Assembly: GCA_015060625.1 (NCBI GenBank)
Contig: SUYC01000001.1
Location: 124,001-188,000 of the forward strand
Reading direction: 5' to 3'
Length of the DNA: 64,000 nucleotides
DNA from: Xylanibacter ruminicola
GTDB taxonomy: Bacteria > Bacteroidota > Bacteroidia > Bacteroidales > Bacteroidaceae
Of the stretch, positions 11,217 through 19,612 are shown in pieces. Made by a program: the position numbers and the translations under genes. Numbering within the stretch: the first letter of the stretch is position 1; the number at the start of each line of letters is the position of its first letter. The notes below the pieces were generated by a model that saw only the letters and a list, made by a program, of their open reading frames with translations, was not told the origin of the DNA and searched no databases.

Positions 11217-13577
11217 TTATAAATTTATAGTAATTTTCCCGTTAATTTGGCGATTCGTCAGGAAATTAGGTACAGCCCACTGGGTGTTCGATACATCAGT
11301 CACCCAATAGTAGCTGTTAACGTTAGAAATGCCGAACAGGTTCAGACAGTCGATACCCAGCCAGATGCCCTTTATGCCTTTAGTGTTCTTCAGGGCGCAA
11401 TAGCTCATGCCGATGTCGGCTCGTTTGTAGGCTGGGGCTCGGAACTGTTGCTGCTCAAGCCCTCTGTGAGGCGCGCCAAATGGCAGTCCGTCGGCAAATG
11501 CCAGGCGTAGCGTTAGCTTCCATCGTTCGGTGCCAGGGAAATAATCGGTAAAATGCAGATTGACTGCCCAGCGCTGGTCGGTGGGTAATGGTATCCATTG
11601 GTTGTTGAATTTCTGACGGGTGCTCATGAGCGAGAAAGTTAGCCATGAGTCGGTGCTAGGTACAAATTCGCCGAAAAGTTTCAAGTCGATACCTGTGGCA
11701 TAACCTTTGGTGAGGTTTTCGCCGTAATAGGTAATCTTCATGTTCTGTACGTTGTACGGGATCAGGTTGTTAAGCGCTTTGTAATAGGCTTCGGCTGTAA
11801 ACTTGAACGGACGGTTCAGCATTCTGAATCGGTAGTCGGCAGCGGCAATCAGGTGGATGGACTGCTGACTTTTGATGTGGCTATTCAATACCGCCGTTGT
11901 GATGCCGTTAATGGTTGTGGTGTCGCGCATCTCCTTGTAGAATGGCGCTTGGTAATACAGACCTGTGGCAAAGCGGAAGGTGAGATCGCTATCGAATGCC
12001 GGTACGATGGCTAATGATGCCCTGGGCGATACCGTCGTCTGCTTGTTATAGCTCCAATTGGCTATTCGTACGCCGTAATTCAGCGTGAAGTAATTGTCGC
12101 CTTTAGCCCAGCGGTACACGTCCTGTATGTAGGCCTCTATTCTGTTGGTTCTGATATCGTTCTTGGCTGTCAGCGTGTAGATCAAATTCAGCTGGTTGGC
12201 AGAGTGGGGGATTGAGTAACCACTCGAGTCGCGCATCTCGTATTCGCGTGACTGTTCTTTGATGTGTTCCATCTTGTAGCCGATGCCAGCCTCGATGTCG
12301 TGGCGGCGCGTTTGATGGCGGGCAATCAGCTTGAAGTTGATCACGTCGGCCGACAGGTAATTGCGGGCGTGCTCCATATAAGTGCCCACGCCTAAATGCT
12401 CTTCACTTTGCGCTTCGTTGAGCCAATACTGACCTGTGATATCGTAGGTTTCGCGTTCCTTGGTGTGGAATGCTGATGTAAGAAACTTTATACTCGTTGA
12501 GTCGCTCATCCTACGCGTGATGCCCAGGGCGCCGAATAGGGTGCTGAAACGGTCTTTCTCCTGTCCGTCGAAATACACTTTAAACTGCTTGGCGGCTGTC
12601 AGCGTACCGAAATTTGTTTCCCTGTCCTTAGGTGCAAAATTGTAGTGGTTGTCGGCTACGTTTCCGATAAAATCAATGTTCCACCTTTTGTTTGGAGAAT
12701 AACTTATATATGTCTGATAATCAAGAAAATTAGGTTTGTATTCTCCAGTTGTTTCTAAGGTGTTCAGTAGGTTGCGGGTGGTCTTGTATCTGATGCCGTG
12801 AGTCATCGAGAAACGCTTGTTGCCATAACCTATATAACCACTTGCGCCTAACAGCGAGGCGGTGGCGCTGGCTTCAAAGCCTTTGGGGCGTTTGTAGGTA
12901 ATGTCTAATACCGACGACATTTTGTCGCCGTATTTCGCTTCGTATCCACCTGTCGAAAAACCAATCTTCTCAACCATGTCGGGGTTGATGACCGACAACC
13001 CTTCCTGCTGTCCGCTACTAATTAATAAAGGTCGGTAAACCTCGGTTTGGTTGATGTAAAGCGAGTTCTCGTCGAACGAGCCTCCACGAACATTATATTG
13101 CGACGAAAGTTCGTTGTGGCTTGATACGCCAGCCTGCTGTTGTATCATCTCCTCAACGGCATTACCCGAGGTCGATGGCGTTTGTTGCAGATGTTTGGTG
13201 TCGAGCTGTTGGGTCTGTGATGTCTGGCGCCGGCGTTGCGTTACCGTCACCTCGCTCAAGGTGGCTGCTGGGTGCATCACAATCTGAACCCTCATCTTGC
13301 CTTTGGGGCGCTTGAAAACACGCTTCCTTACGCCGTAGCCCACCATCGAAAACTTTACTACTACCGAATCGGCTGTGCTCAGCCCGATACTGAATTCGCC
13401 TTTCAGGTTGCTCATGGTGACCTTTCCCTGAGCAGCGCACGATATGGTGACAAGCTCCAATGCACGACCATCCTCGTCGATCACTTTCCCCTTTAAGGTG
13501 AAGTCATCAGCGAAGCTTGGCAAGGTGCTCGTCAAAAGCACCATTATGATGATGAATTGCTTCAAAATACGTCTCAT
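11217..13577 (-). CDS. TonB-dependent outer-membrane receptor with N-terminal carboxypeptidase-like domain
   Basis: A 786-residue outer-membrane receptor. A signal peptide (MRRILKQFIIIMVLLTSTLPSFA) precedes a carboxypeptidase-regulatory-like beta domain (FTLKGKVIDEDGRALELVTI). A plug domain starts near TLSEVTVTQRRRQ and contains the family's NVRGGSFDENSLYIN segment; the rest is beta-barrel, with alternating aromatic strands to the end. Such receptors import ligands across the outer membrane using TonB energy. At under 800 residues it is smaller than SusC-type receptors, and no SusD partner is present. The 13577 start is chosen because it leads directly into the hydrophobic signal. The next gene downstream is the LruC-like lipoprotein; the C10 protease gene is divergent. 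Confidence 0.92.
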   Translation of the reverse strand: MRRILKQFIIIMVLLTSTLPSFADDFTLKGKVIDEDGRALELVTISCAAQGKVTMSNLKGEFSIGLSTADSVVVKFSMVGYGVRKRVFKRPKGKMRVQIVMHPAATLSEVTVTQRRRQTSQTQQLDTKHLQQTPSTSGNAVEEMIQQQAGVSSHNELSSQYNVRGGSFDENSLYINQTEVYRPLLISSGQQEGLSVINPDMVEKIGFSTGGYEAKYGDKMSSVLDITYKRPKGFEASATASLLGASGYIGYGNKRFSMTHGIRYKTTRNLLNTLETTGEYKPNFLDYQTYISYSPNKRWNIDFIGNVADNHYNFAPKDRETNFGTLTAAKQFKVYFDGQEKDRFSTLFGALGITRRMSDSTSIKFLTSAFHTKERETYDITGQYWLNEAQSEEHLGVGTYMEHARNYLSADVINFKLIARHQTRRHDIEAGIGYKMEHIKEQSREYEMRDSSGYSIPHSANQLNLIYTLTAKNDIRTNRIEAYIQDVYRWAKGDNYFTLNYGVRIANWSYNKQTTVSPRASLAIVPAFDSDLTFRFATGLYYQAPFYKEMRDTTTINGITTAVLNSHIKSQQSIHLIAAADYRFRMLNRPFKFTAEAYYKALNNLIPYNVQNMKITYYGENLTKGYATGIDLKLFGEFVPSTDSWLTFSLMSTRQKFNNQWIPLPTDQRWAVNLHFTDYFPGTERWKLTLRLAFADGLPFGAPHRGLEQQQFRAPAYKRADIGMSYCALKNTKGIKGIWLGIDCLNLFGISNVNSYYWVTDVSNTQWAVPNFLTNRQINGKITINL

Positions 13578-13631
13578 TCTGACATAATAACGGAAAAATC
13601 TCACTTTTATTTGCTAATAATTCAATTTTTC

Positions 13632-13662
13632 TTTGCTATTTCGACAAAATTGTCTATTTTTG
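13632..13662 (+). promoter_or_regulatory. Bacteroidetes-type promoter for the C10 protease gene
   Basis: TTTG at 13632-13635, a 19-bp spacer, and TATTTTTG at 13655-13662 match the consensus fully. Transcription would begin about 22 nt before the ATG at 13692. Confidence 0.8.
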
Positions 13663-13691
13663 CACTATAAAACCATCAAATTGTTACGATT

Positions 13692-16013
13692 ATGAAGAAA
13701 TATTTGCTTTCATCATTCCTGGTGCTGTTTAGCTTCCTGCTGGCAGTAGCAGCCCCCGTGGACGAACAGCAGGCTCGCAAAATAGCAAGTGATTTCTTGC
13801 GTGGTAAAATGCCGCATGTTACCCGCGCAGCTAGTGGCGAATTAACGCGTGCCGTGACAGGTGTGGCCGATGGCGATAATGCCGGTATATATGTATTTAA
13901 TGCCGATAACTCGTTTGTGATTGTGAGTGCCGACGATCGTACACCTGCCGTGCTTGGCTATAGTGATAATGGCGTTTTCGATAAAAATAATGTGCCTGAT
14001 GGTTTGAAGAGTATGCTGATGAATTTTCAGCAGGCGTTGAGCAGCAATCGGATTGTTACCCGGGGTGCTGTTCCTACTCATAATGCTATTAAGGCTTTGC
14101 TTAAAACCAAATGGAACCAGTTTGGTCCCTATAATCTGAGTTGTCCTGTTGATAAGGAAACAGGTGAAACATCTGTGGCAGGTTGTGTGGCTACGGCGAT
14201 GGCACAGGTGATGTACTATCACAAATGGCCTGCTACCTATGAGTGGGACAAGATGAAGACAGAATATGCCACCACCGACTCGACCGAGGCTGCCTATGCC
14301 GTGGCAAAGTTGATGGCTGATGTGGGTGCCGCAGTTAAGATGGACTACAGTTCTAAGGGTTCAAGTGCCTCGGCCGTGTACGCAGTAGAGGCGTTGCGCA
14401 ATACATTTGGTTATGCACTTTCAACCGATTATTCTTTGCGCACCAACTATACGGTTGTTGAGTGGGATGCGCTTATTTATAATAACCTGGCAGAATCTAA
14501 ACCTGTGATGTATTCTGGTCAGGCTATTGATATAGATGAGAATGGTGTAGGTGTTCAGGCTGGTCATTCGTTTGTTGTTGATGGCTACGATGGTGAGGGC
14601 CTCTATCATGTGAATTGGGGTTGGGGAGGATTAAGTGATGGCTATTTCCTGCTGTCGTTAATGAATCCTGATAATCAGGGGGCTGGCGGAACTTCAGGCT
14701 CCGAGGGATATGGTTTCGAACAGGATGCTATCGTTGGTATTGCACCTGCTGCTAGCACTCATGACTCAGTTGTACGAATGTGGGCCGAGCTCTTTACAGT
14801 TAATGATAAAGCCCAGCTAACATTAAACCGTTCAAATACGTCGGCCGACTTCCCGAAATTTAAGGCACAATATGTTTCGTATAATATATGGCCCGACACG
14901 CAGAATTGTGATGTTGGTTTGGCCCTTTATCAGGGTGAGAAACTTGTAAAACTGCTGGAAACCGATGCTTTAGAGTTTCCTGCAGGTAAAGGATGCTATG
15001 TGTATTATGATTGTGCATTTGGTAAGGATCTTGCTGACGGAACCTATCAGTTGCGCCCCGTTTGCCATAATACAGGACAGAGTGACTTTGTTGTTCAACT
15101 TCAGGGTATGGACTGTTATGTTAATGTGGTCATCGACGGGCTTACTATGCAGCTAACGGTTCACGGTTTGTCGTCGTCTCAAGCTGCAACTAATTTTACT
15201 TGTAATTCAAAACAGGTTAGTACCGATAATGTAGTAGGCCGTCCTATTACATTTGAACTGAACGTTACAGATAAGAATGTGATTGGTAATTCGCCTATTT
15301 TCTTGTGGGGAAACGAGAAGGAAACCGAGACAGTCTTGCTGGCTGGTGTAGGCTCTAATCTTGATCCGGGCGATACCGGCGATGTCACCATTCACTATAC
15401 ACCGCAGCGTGAGGGTACTTATAAATTCTATTTCTCGACCTCAGGCTCCGACCTCAGTGCTGCTTTTGATAGCGTGGAAGTAGTTGTTGGTGCTGCACCA
15501 ATATTCGATCTGGTTGTTGATATTGATTTCGAAGTTGAAGGTGCTGTCAATCACGTGGTGTCTGGCTCAACTCTTAAGGGAGTTGCCAAGATAAAGAATA
15601 ATAGTTCAGAAATGTATTATAGCGGATTGCATTTGTGGCTGTTGCAGGAGAACTCAAGCGACAATCGTTTCTATTATTTTGATGGCAAGTCGAAAACAGT
15701 AAAGATTCAAGTTGGCGAAACGGTCGAAGTGCCATTTGTGTTCGAAAACTTGGCTGTAGATACAAATTATGCTTTATATGTTGAAATGATGGATAAGGGA
15801 CAGTATGTATGGGTGAACAACAAGGATGGTTATATTCCTTCTTCAGCTGTCTATGCACTTACCGGCGAAACTGCCATTAAGGCTGTTAGCACCGATATGC
15901 CCGACGCCGACGTTTATGACATGCGTGGTGTCCGCCTGGGTAAGGCTTCCGCTTTGAAGAGTCTGCCTAAGGGCATCTACATTATTAATAAAAAGAAAGT
16001 AGTAAATAAATAA
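13692..16013 (+). CDS. secreted C10 family cysteine protease (streptopain/interpain-like)
   Basis: A 773-residue exported protease. A signal peptide (about 1-20) is followed by a Spi/PrtT-like propeptide (PVDEQQARKIASDFL to about 125) that keeps the zymogen inactive. The papain-like catalytic domain has the nucleophile in AGCVATAMAQVMYY (Cys165) and the base in QAGHSFVVDGYDG (His292), followed by HVNWGWGG. The large C-terminal half holds beta-sandwich modules. The protein ends with VYDMRGVRLGK and LPKGIYIINKKKVVNK, the C-terminal tail pattern common in secreted Prevotella proteins and similar to type IX secretion signals. Related enzymes (SpeB, interpain A) degrade host proteins. It has its own promoter, divergent from the receptor gene. 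Confidence 0.95.
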   Translation: MKKYLLSSFLVLFSFLLAVAAPVDEQQARKIASDFLRGKMPHVTRAASGELTRAVTGVADGDNAGIYVFNADNSFVIVSADDRTPAVLGYSDNGVFDKNNVPDGLKSMLMNFQQALSSNRIVTRGAVPTHNAIKALLKTKWNQFGPYNLSCPVDKETGETSVAGCVATAMAQVMYYHKWPATYEWDKMKTEYATTDSTEAAYAVAKLMADVGAAVKMDYSSKGSSASAVYAVEALRNTFGYALSTDYSLRTNYTVVEWDALIYNNLAESKPVMYSGQAIDIDENGVGVQAGHSFVVDGYDGEGLYHVNWGWGGLSDGYFLLSLMNPDNQGAGGTSGSEGYGFEQDAIVGIAPAASTHDSVVRMWAELFTVNDKAQLTLNRSNTSADFPKFKAQYVSYNIWPDTQNCDVGLALYQGEKLVKLLETDALEFPAGKGCYVYYDCAFGKDLADGTYQLRPVCHNTGQSDFVVQLQGMDCYVNVVIDGLTMQLTVHGLSSSQAATNFTCNSKQVSTDNVVGRPITFELNVTDKNVIGNSPIFLWGNEKETETVLLAGVGSNLDPGDTGDVTIHYTPQREGTYKFYFSTSGSDLSAAFDSVEVVVGAAPIFDLVVDIDFEVEGAVNHVVSGSTLKGVAKIKNNSSEMYYSGLHLWLLQENSSDNRFYYFDGKSKTVKIQVGETVEVPFVFENLAVDTNYALYVEMMDKGQYVWVNNKDGYIPSSAVYALTGETAIKAVSTDMPDADVYDMRGVRLGKASALKSLPKGIYIINKKKVVNK

Positions 16014-16019
16014 CATACG

Positions 16020-16478
16020 ATGATGATTGATTATATCATGCAACATCTTTGGCAGATGTGGGCTATAGTGGCTATTGTCTGCCTGATACTCGAGTTGACA
16101 GCGGGCGATTTCTTTATCATCTGCTTTGCTATAGGCGCTGTGCCTGCTGCTATTGTGGCAGCACTTGGCGCAGGCACCTATTACCAGATTGTGGTGTTCG
16201 CCGTAGTTAGTCTTGTTAGTCTGTTCTATGTGCGTCCCTTTGCCAAGCGCTATCTGCATCGAGGCGAAGATAAGCGTATAAGTAATGCCGATGCATTGTT
16301 AGGCCGACAGGGTAGAGTAGTAGAAACGATTCAGCCTGGTGGATTCGGTCGTGTTCAGATTGATGGCGATATCTGGAAAGCAACAGCCAAGGAGGGTTCC
16401 GAAATTGCCGAAGGCGCCAATGTCGTAGTGGTTGATCGTGCTTCTACCATCATCACCGTGGAGATTTTGAAAATGTAA
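16020..16478 (+). CDS. NfeD-family membrane protein
   Basis: A 152-residue short-form NfeD. Two or three hydrophobic helices (about 13-70, LTAGDFFIICFAIGAVPAAIVA and VVVFAVVSLVSLFYV regions) are followed by a C-terminal OB-fold domain (LLGRQGRVVETIQPGGFGRVQIDGD), the classical NfeD domain. NfeD proteins pair with SPFH/stomatin proteins in membrane microdomains, and the SPFH gene follows 35 bp downstream. Two consecutive ATGs (16020, 16023) are possible starts. Confidence 0.9.
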   Translation: MMIDYIMQHLWQMWAIVAIVCLILELTAGDFFIICFAIGAVPAAIVAALGAGTYYQIVVFAVVSLVSLFYVRPFAKRYLHRGEDKRISNADALLGRQGRVVETIQPGGFGRVQIDGDIWKATAKEGSEIAEGANVVVVDRASTIITVEILKM

Positions 16479-16513
16479 AAATTGAAATAATCGAAAATTA
16501 TAAAAATTGAATT

Positions 16514-17467
16514 ATGGATATAATGTCTTACATCTTGATAGCCATCGTGGTTGGCGTGGTTATCTTTGCCAAAATGGCTCTTGTGATTATTCCTCAGTCA
16601 GAAACCAAAATCATCGAACGTCTAGGTCGTTACTATGCCACGCTTCAGCCTGGTATCAACATCATTATCCCGTTCATCGATCGTGCCAAGTCGATAGTTG
16701 TCCTGCATCATGGGCGCTATATGTATTCCACAACGATCGATCTGCGTGAACAGGTGTATGATTTCCCTAAGCAGAATGTGATTACAAAGGATAACGTGCA
16801 GACAGAGATTAATGCGCTGCTGTATTTCCAGATTGTAGATCCATTCAAGGCAACCTACGAGATTAACAACCTGCCCAATGCTATCGAGAAATTGACGCAG
16901 ACCACGCTGCGTAACATCATTGGTGAACTGGAACTCGATGAGACGCTCACTTCTCGCGACACCATCAATAAAAAGCTCTCTGCCGTACTCGACGACGCTA
17001 CCGATAAGTGGGGCGTGAAAGTGAACCGCGTAGAGTTGCAGGATATCACACCTCCCGACTCGGTTCTTACAGCGATGGAGAAACAGATGCAGGCCGAGCG
17101 TAACAAGCGTGCGCAGATTCTGACCTCAGAGGGACAGAAGGCTGCTGAGATTCTGGCTTCAGAGGGTGAGAAAACGGCTATCGTGAACAAAGCCGAAGCT
17201 GCTAAGCAGCAAGCTATCCTCCAGGCCGAGGGTGAGGCTCAGGCACGTATCCGCAAAGCTGAGGCCGAAGCAAAAGCCATCGAGCTGATTACCCAGGCAG
17301 TAGGTAAGAGCACTAATCCTGCCAACTATCTGCTGGCTCAGAAGTATATCCAGATGATGCAGGAACTGGCAGAGGGTGATAAGACAAAGACCGTTTACTT
17401 GCCGTATGAGGACACTAACCTCCTCGGCTCTATTGGCGGCATCAAGGATTTATTTAAAGCAGAATAA
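16514..17467 (+). CDS. SPFH/Band 7 (stomatin/QmcA-like) membrane protein
   Basis: A 317-residue membrane-anchored scaffold protein. An N-terminal TM helix (about 4-24) precedes the Band 7 domain (ETKIIERLGRYYATLQPGIN through QDITPPDSVLTAM) and an Ala/Glu-rich coiled coil (about 190-265, repeated EGEKTA, KAEAAKQQA, EGEAQARIRKAEAEAKA). The C-terminal part has the family's NYLLAQKYIQMMQELA segment. These proteins oligomerise into membrane microdomains. The gene sits with its usual partner NfeD in one operon, with dapA 17 bp downstream. Confidence 0.93.
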   Translation: MDIMSYILIAIVVGVVIFAKMALVIIPQSETKIIERLGRYYATLQPGINIIIPFIDRAKSIVVLHHGRYMYSTTIDLREQVYDFPKQNVITKDNVQTEINALLYFQIVDPFKATYEINNLPNAIEKLTQTTLRNIIGELELDETLTSRDTINKKLSAVLDDATDKWGVKVNRVELQDITPPDSVLTAMEKQMQAERNKRAQILTSEGQKAAEILASEGEKTAIVNKAEAAKQQAILQAEGEAQARIRKAEAEAKAIELITQAVGKSTNPANYLLAQKYIQMMQELAEGDKTKTVYLPYEDTNLLGSIGGIKDLFKAE

Positions 17468-17484
17468 TAGCAACACAATTATAC

Positions 17485-18372
17485 ATGGTACATAACATTT
17501 TTAAAGGTTTGGGCATAGCGCTCATTACCCCATTCAAGGAAGACGGCTCGGTTGACTATGAAGCGCTGATACGTCTTGTTGACTATCAGCTGAACAACGG
17601 TGCTGACTTCTTTTGTATCCTCGCTACAACTGGTGAGACACCAACGTTGACACGCGAGGAAAAGCAGAAGATAAAGGATTTAGTAGTGGACTACGTGCAG
17701 GCGCGCGTACCTATTTTAATAGGATGTGGCGGAAACAATACCGCTGCTGTCGTAGAAGAGTTGAAAACAGGCGACTTTAAGGGCATCGACGGCGTGCTGA
17801 GCGTTTGTCCTTATTACAACAAACCCTCGCAGGAAGGTTTGTATCAGCATTTCAAGGCCATTGCTGCTGCTACTCAGCTGCCTGTTGTGCTTTATAACGT
17901 GCCTGGTCGTACGGGTGTAAACCTGCAGGCTGCTACTACTGTTCGTCTGGCTCGCGACTGTCAGAATATCGTAGCCATCAAAGAGGCTAGTGGTAACCTG
18001 GAGCAGGTTGACGAGATTATCAAGAACAAACCTGCTGATTTCGATGTGATCTCTGGCGACGATTCACTCACATTCCCAATGGTTAGCTGTGGCGCCGTGG
18101 GTGTTATTTCTGTGATTGGTAATGCGCTGCCCAAAGAGTTCTCGCGCATGATTCGCCTGCAGATGCGTGGCGAATACGATCCTGCTCGTACGATTCATCA
18201 TCGTTTCACCGATCTGTTCTCGCTGTTGTTTGTCGATGGCAACCCAGCTGGTGTCAAAGCTATGCTCTCGGAGATGGGATTCATCCAGAATGTGCTCCGC
18301 TTGCCATTAGTACCCATGCGCATCAATAATATGCAGCGCATGTCAGAGATTCTTAAAGAACTGAAAATTTAA
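17485..18372 (+). CDS. dapA: 4-hydroxy-tetrahydrodipicolinate synthase
   Basis: A 295-residue TIM-barrel enzyme that condenses pyruvate with aspartate semialdehyde at the committed step of diaminopimelate and lysine synthesis. Visible: the substrate loop ATTGETPTL (47-55), the catalytic Tyr in LYNVPGRTG (Tyr137) and the Schiff-base Lys in VAIKEASG (Lys166). Length and motifs are ordinary. It is co-directional with nfeD and the SPFH gene and is followed after 3 bp by the AraC-type regulator. Confidence 0.97.
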   Translation: MVHNIFKGLGIALITPFKEDGSVDYEALIRLVDYQLNNGADFFCILATTGETPTLTREEKQKIKDLVVDYVQARVPILIGCGGNNTAAVVEELKTGDFKGIDGVLSVCPYYNKPSQEGLYQHFKAIAAATQLPVVLYNVPGRTGVNLQAATTVRLARDCQNIVAIKEASGNLEQVDEIIKNKPADFDVISGDDSLTFPMVSCGAVGVISVIGNALPKEFSRMIRLQMRGEYDPARTIHHRFTDLFSLLFVDGNPAGVKAMLSEMGFIQNVLRLPLVPMRINNMQRMSEILKELKI

Positions 18373-18375
18373 AGT

Positions 18376-19260
18376 ATGATAGAAAGTAAGGTTATCCATG
18401 AGATTACTCAGTTGACCGGAAAGGATGTACTCTATATTGCCGAGCGACATAAAAAAGAGTTTACCTATCCCATCCATAACCATAAGGTTTTCGAACTTAA
18501 CTTCGTAGAGCATGCCCCGGGCGTTCGCCGCATCGTGGGCGACTCTAACGAGGTGATTGGTGACTACGACCTTGTGCTGATTACCAGTCCCGACCTTGAG
18601 CATGTATGGGAGCAGGGCAATTGCAACAGCGATGATATCCACGAGGTAACGATTCACTTCGAGTTCGACTTTTCTGAGAATAGCATTTTTTCGCGTAATC
18701 CCTTCATCTCTATTCAGCAGATGATGCAGGAGGCTCGCAAGGGTCTCAGTTTTCCGATGGATGCTATCATGCGTGTCTATCAGCAGCTAAACTCGCTTTG
18801 CAGCGTGAAGGATGGTTTTTATGCTTTCCAGCAGTTCCTTACCATTCTCTACGAACTCTCCAAATGCGATGGAGCCCATACGTTGGCTTCGAGCAGCTTC
18901 GCAAAGATCGAGGTCACCAGCGATAGTCGTCGTGTACAGAAGGTTAAGAACTATATCGAGCAGAACTACAAGAGAGAAATCCGACTGACTACACTTGCCG
19001 ATCTGGCAGGCATGAGTCCTTCGGCATTCAGTAGATTCTTCAAGTTGCATACTGGTCGTAATCTGAGTGAGTATATTATCGATCAGCGACTGGGGTATGC
19101 TAGTCGCATGTTGGTGGATAGTACCAATTCGGTATCCGAAATCAGCTATGCTTGTGGGTTCAATAATCTTAGCAACTTTAATCGTATTTTCAAGAAGCGT
19201 AAGGGTTGTAGCCCCTCTGAGTTCCGCGAAAACTATCATAAAACGCGAATTATCGTGTAA
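18376..19260 (+). CDS. AraC-family transcriptional regulator
   Basis: A 294-residue regulator. The N-terminal cupin-like sensing domain (FTYPIHNHKVFELNFVEH) is followed by a C-terminal double helix-turn-helix (about 190-290) with LTTLADLAGMSPSAFSRFFK and the family signature VSEISYACGFNNLSNFNRIFKK spread over 255-277. The ligand is unknown; the cupin and HTH layout resembles regulators of carbohydrate genes. It begins 3 bp after dapA stops, so it is probably co-transcribed, though it need not regulate dapA. Confidence 0.93.
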   Translation: MIESKVIHEITQLTGKDVLYIAERHKKEFTYPIHNHKVFELNFVEHAPGVRRIVGDSNEVIGDYDLVLITSPDLEHVWEQGNCNSDDIHEVTIHFEFDFSENSIFSRNPFISIQQMMQEARKGLSFPMDAIMRVYQQLNSLCSVKDGFYAFQQFLTILYELSKCDGAHTLASSSFAKIEVTSDSRRVQKVKNYIEQNYKREIRLTTLADLAGMSPSAFSRFFKLHTGRNLSEYIIDQRLGYASRMLVDSTNSVSEISYACGFNNLSNFNRIFKKRKGCSPSEFRENYHKTRIIV

Positions 19261-19294
19261 AACTGCACTTTTTTCGAAAAAAGTCCCCAAAAAG

Positions 19295-19326
19295 TTTGGT
19301 GGTTACAAAAAAAGTCAGTACCTTTG
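19295..19326 (+). promoter_or_regulatory. strong promoter of the tRNA-Arg pair
   Basis: TTTG at 19295-19298, 20 bp, then TACCTTTG at 19319-19326. It is preceded by an 18-nt perfect palindrome ACTTTTTTCGAAAAAAGT (19267-19284) and an A-rich stretch that may act as an UP-like element or as the terminator of the AraC gene. Transcription would start just before the first tRNA at 19345. Confidence 0.8.
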
Positions 19327-19344
19327 CACCCGCAAATCGGAAAT

Positions 19345-19418
19345 GGTTCCGTAGCTCAACTGAATAGAGCATCTGACTACGGATCAGAAGGTTGTGGGTT
19401 TGAATCCCGCCGGAATCA
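19345..19418 (+). tRNA. tRNA-Arg(ACG), copy 1
   Basis: A 74-nt cloverleaf. The acceptor stem GGTTCCG pairs with CGGAATC (one G-U), the D arm is GCTC/GAGC, the anticodon stem TCTGA/TCAGA closes the loop CTACGGA (anticodon ACG), and the T arm GTGGG/CCCGC encloses TTTGAAT. CCA is not encoded. The ACG anticodon, read as ICG after deamination, decodes CGN arginine codons. Confidence 0.95.
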
Positions 19419-19448
19419 CTTCAAGGGTTGCAAAGTTCCACGGAACAG

Positions 19449-19522
19449 GGTTCCGTAGCTCAACTGAATAGAGCATCTGACTACGGATCAGAAGGTTGTG
19501 GGTTTGAATCCCGCCGGAATCA
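19449..19522 (+). tRNA. tRNA-Arg(ACG), copy 2
   Basis: Identical over all 74 nt to the first copy, after a 30-nt spacer that contains a short hairpin (GTTCC ac GGAAC). Both copies share one promoter and one terminator, so this is a tandem duplication that doubles gene dosage. Confidence 0.95.
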
Positions 19523-19529
19523 CTAAGAG

Positions 19530-19565
19530 GGAGAGAAAACGAAAGGTTTTCTCTCCTTTTTTTTG
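19530..19565 (+). terminator. terminator of the tRNA-Arg pair
   Basis: The stem GGAGAGAAAAC / GTTTTCTCTCC (11 bp, 5-nt loop) is followed by eight T. Its T-tract runs into the -33 box of the next promoter. Confidence 0.9.
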
Positions 19566-19593
19566 TGTATATCGAAATACTTTCGTATCTTTG
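19562..19593 (+). promoter_or_regulatory. promoter of the short sigma-70 gene
   Basis: TTTG at 19562-19565, a 20-bp spacer, and TATCTTTG at 19586-19593. Transcription would start near 19600, about 13 nt before the ATG at 19613, which fixes that start. The -33 box overlaps the tail of the tRNA terminator. Confidence 0.8.
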
Positions 19594-19612
19594 CAAACAA
19601 AAAGATTTGGGT

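Noticed and set aside
19345..19522. tRNA pair as integration site of a mobile element
   Set aside because: Both tRNA copies are complete and identical, and neighbours are chromosomal genes with no integrase or truncated tRNA copy nearby.
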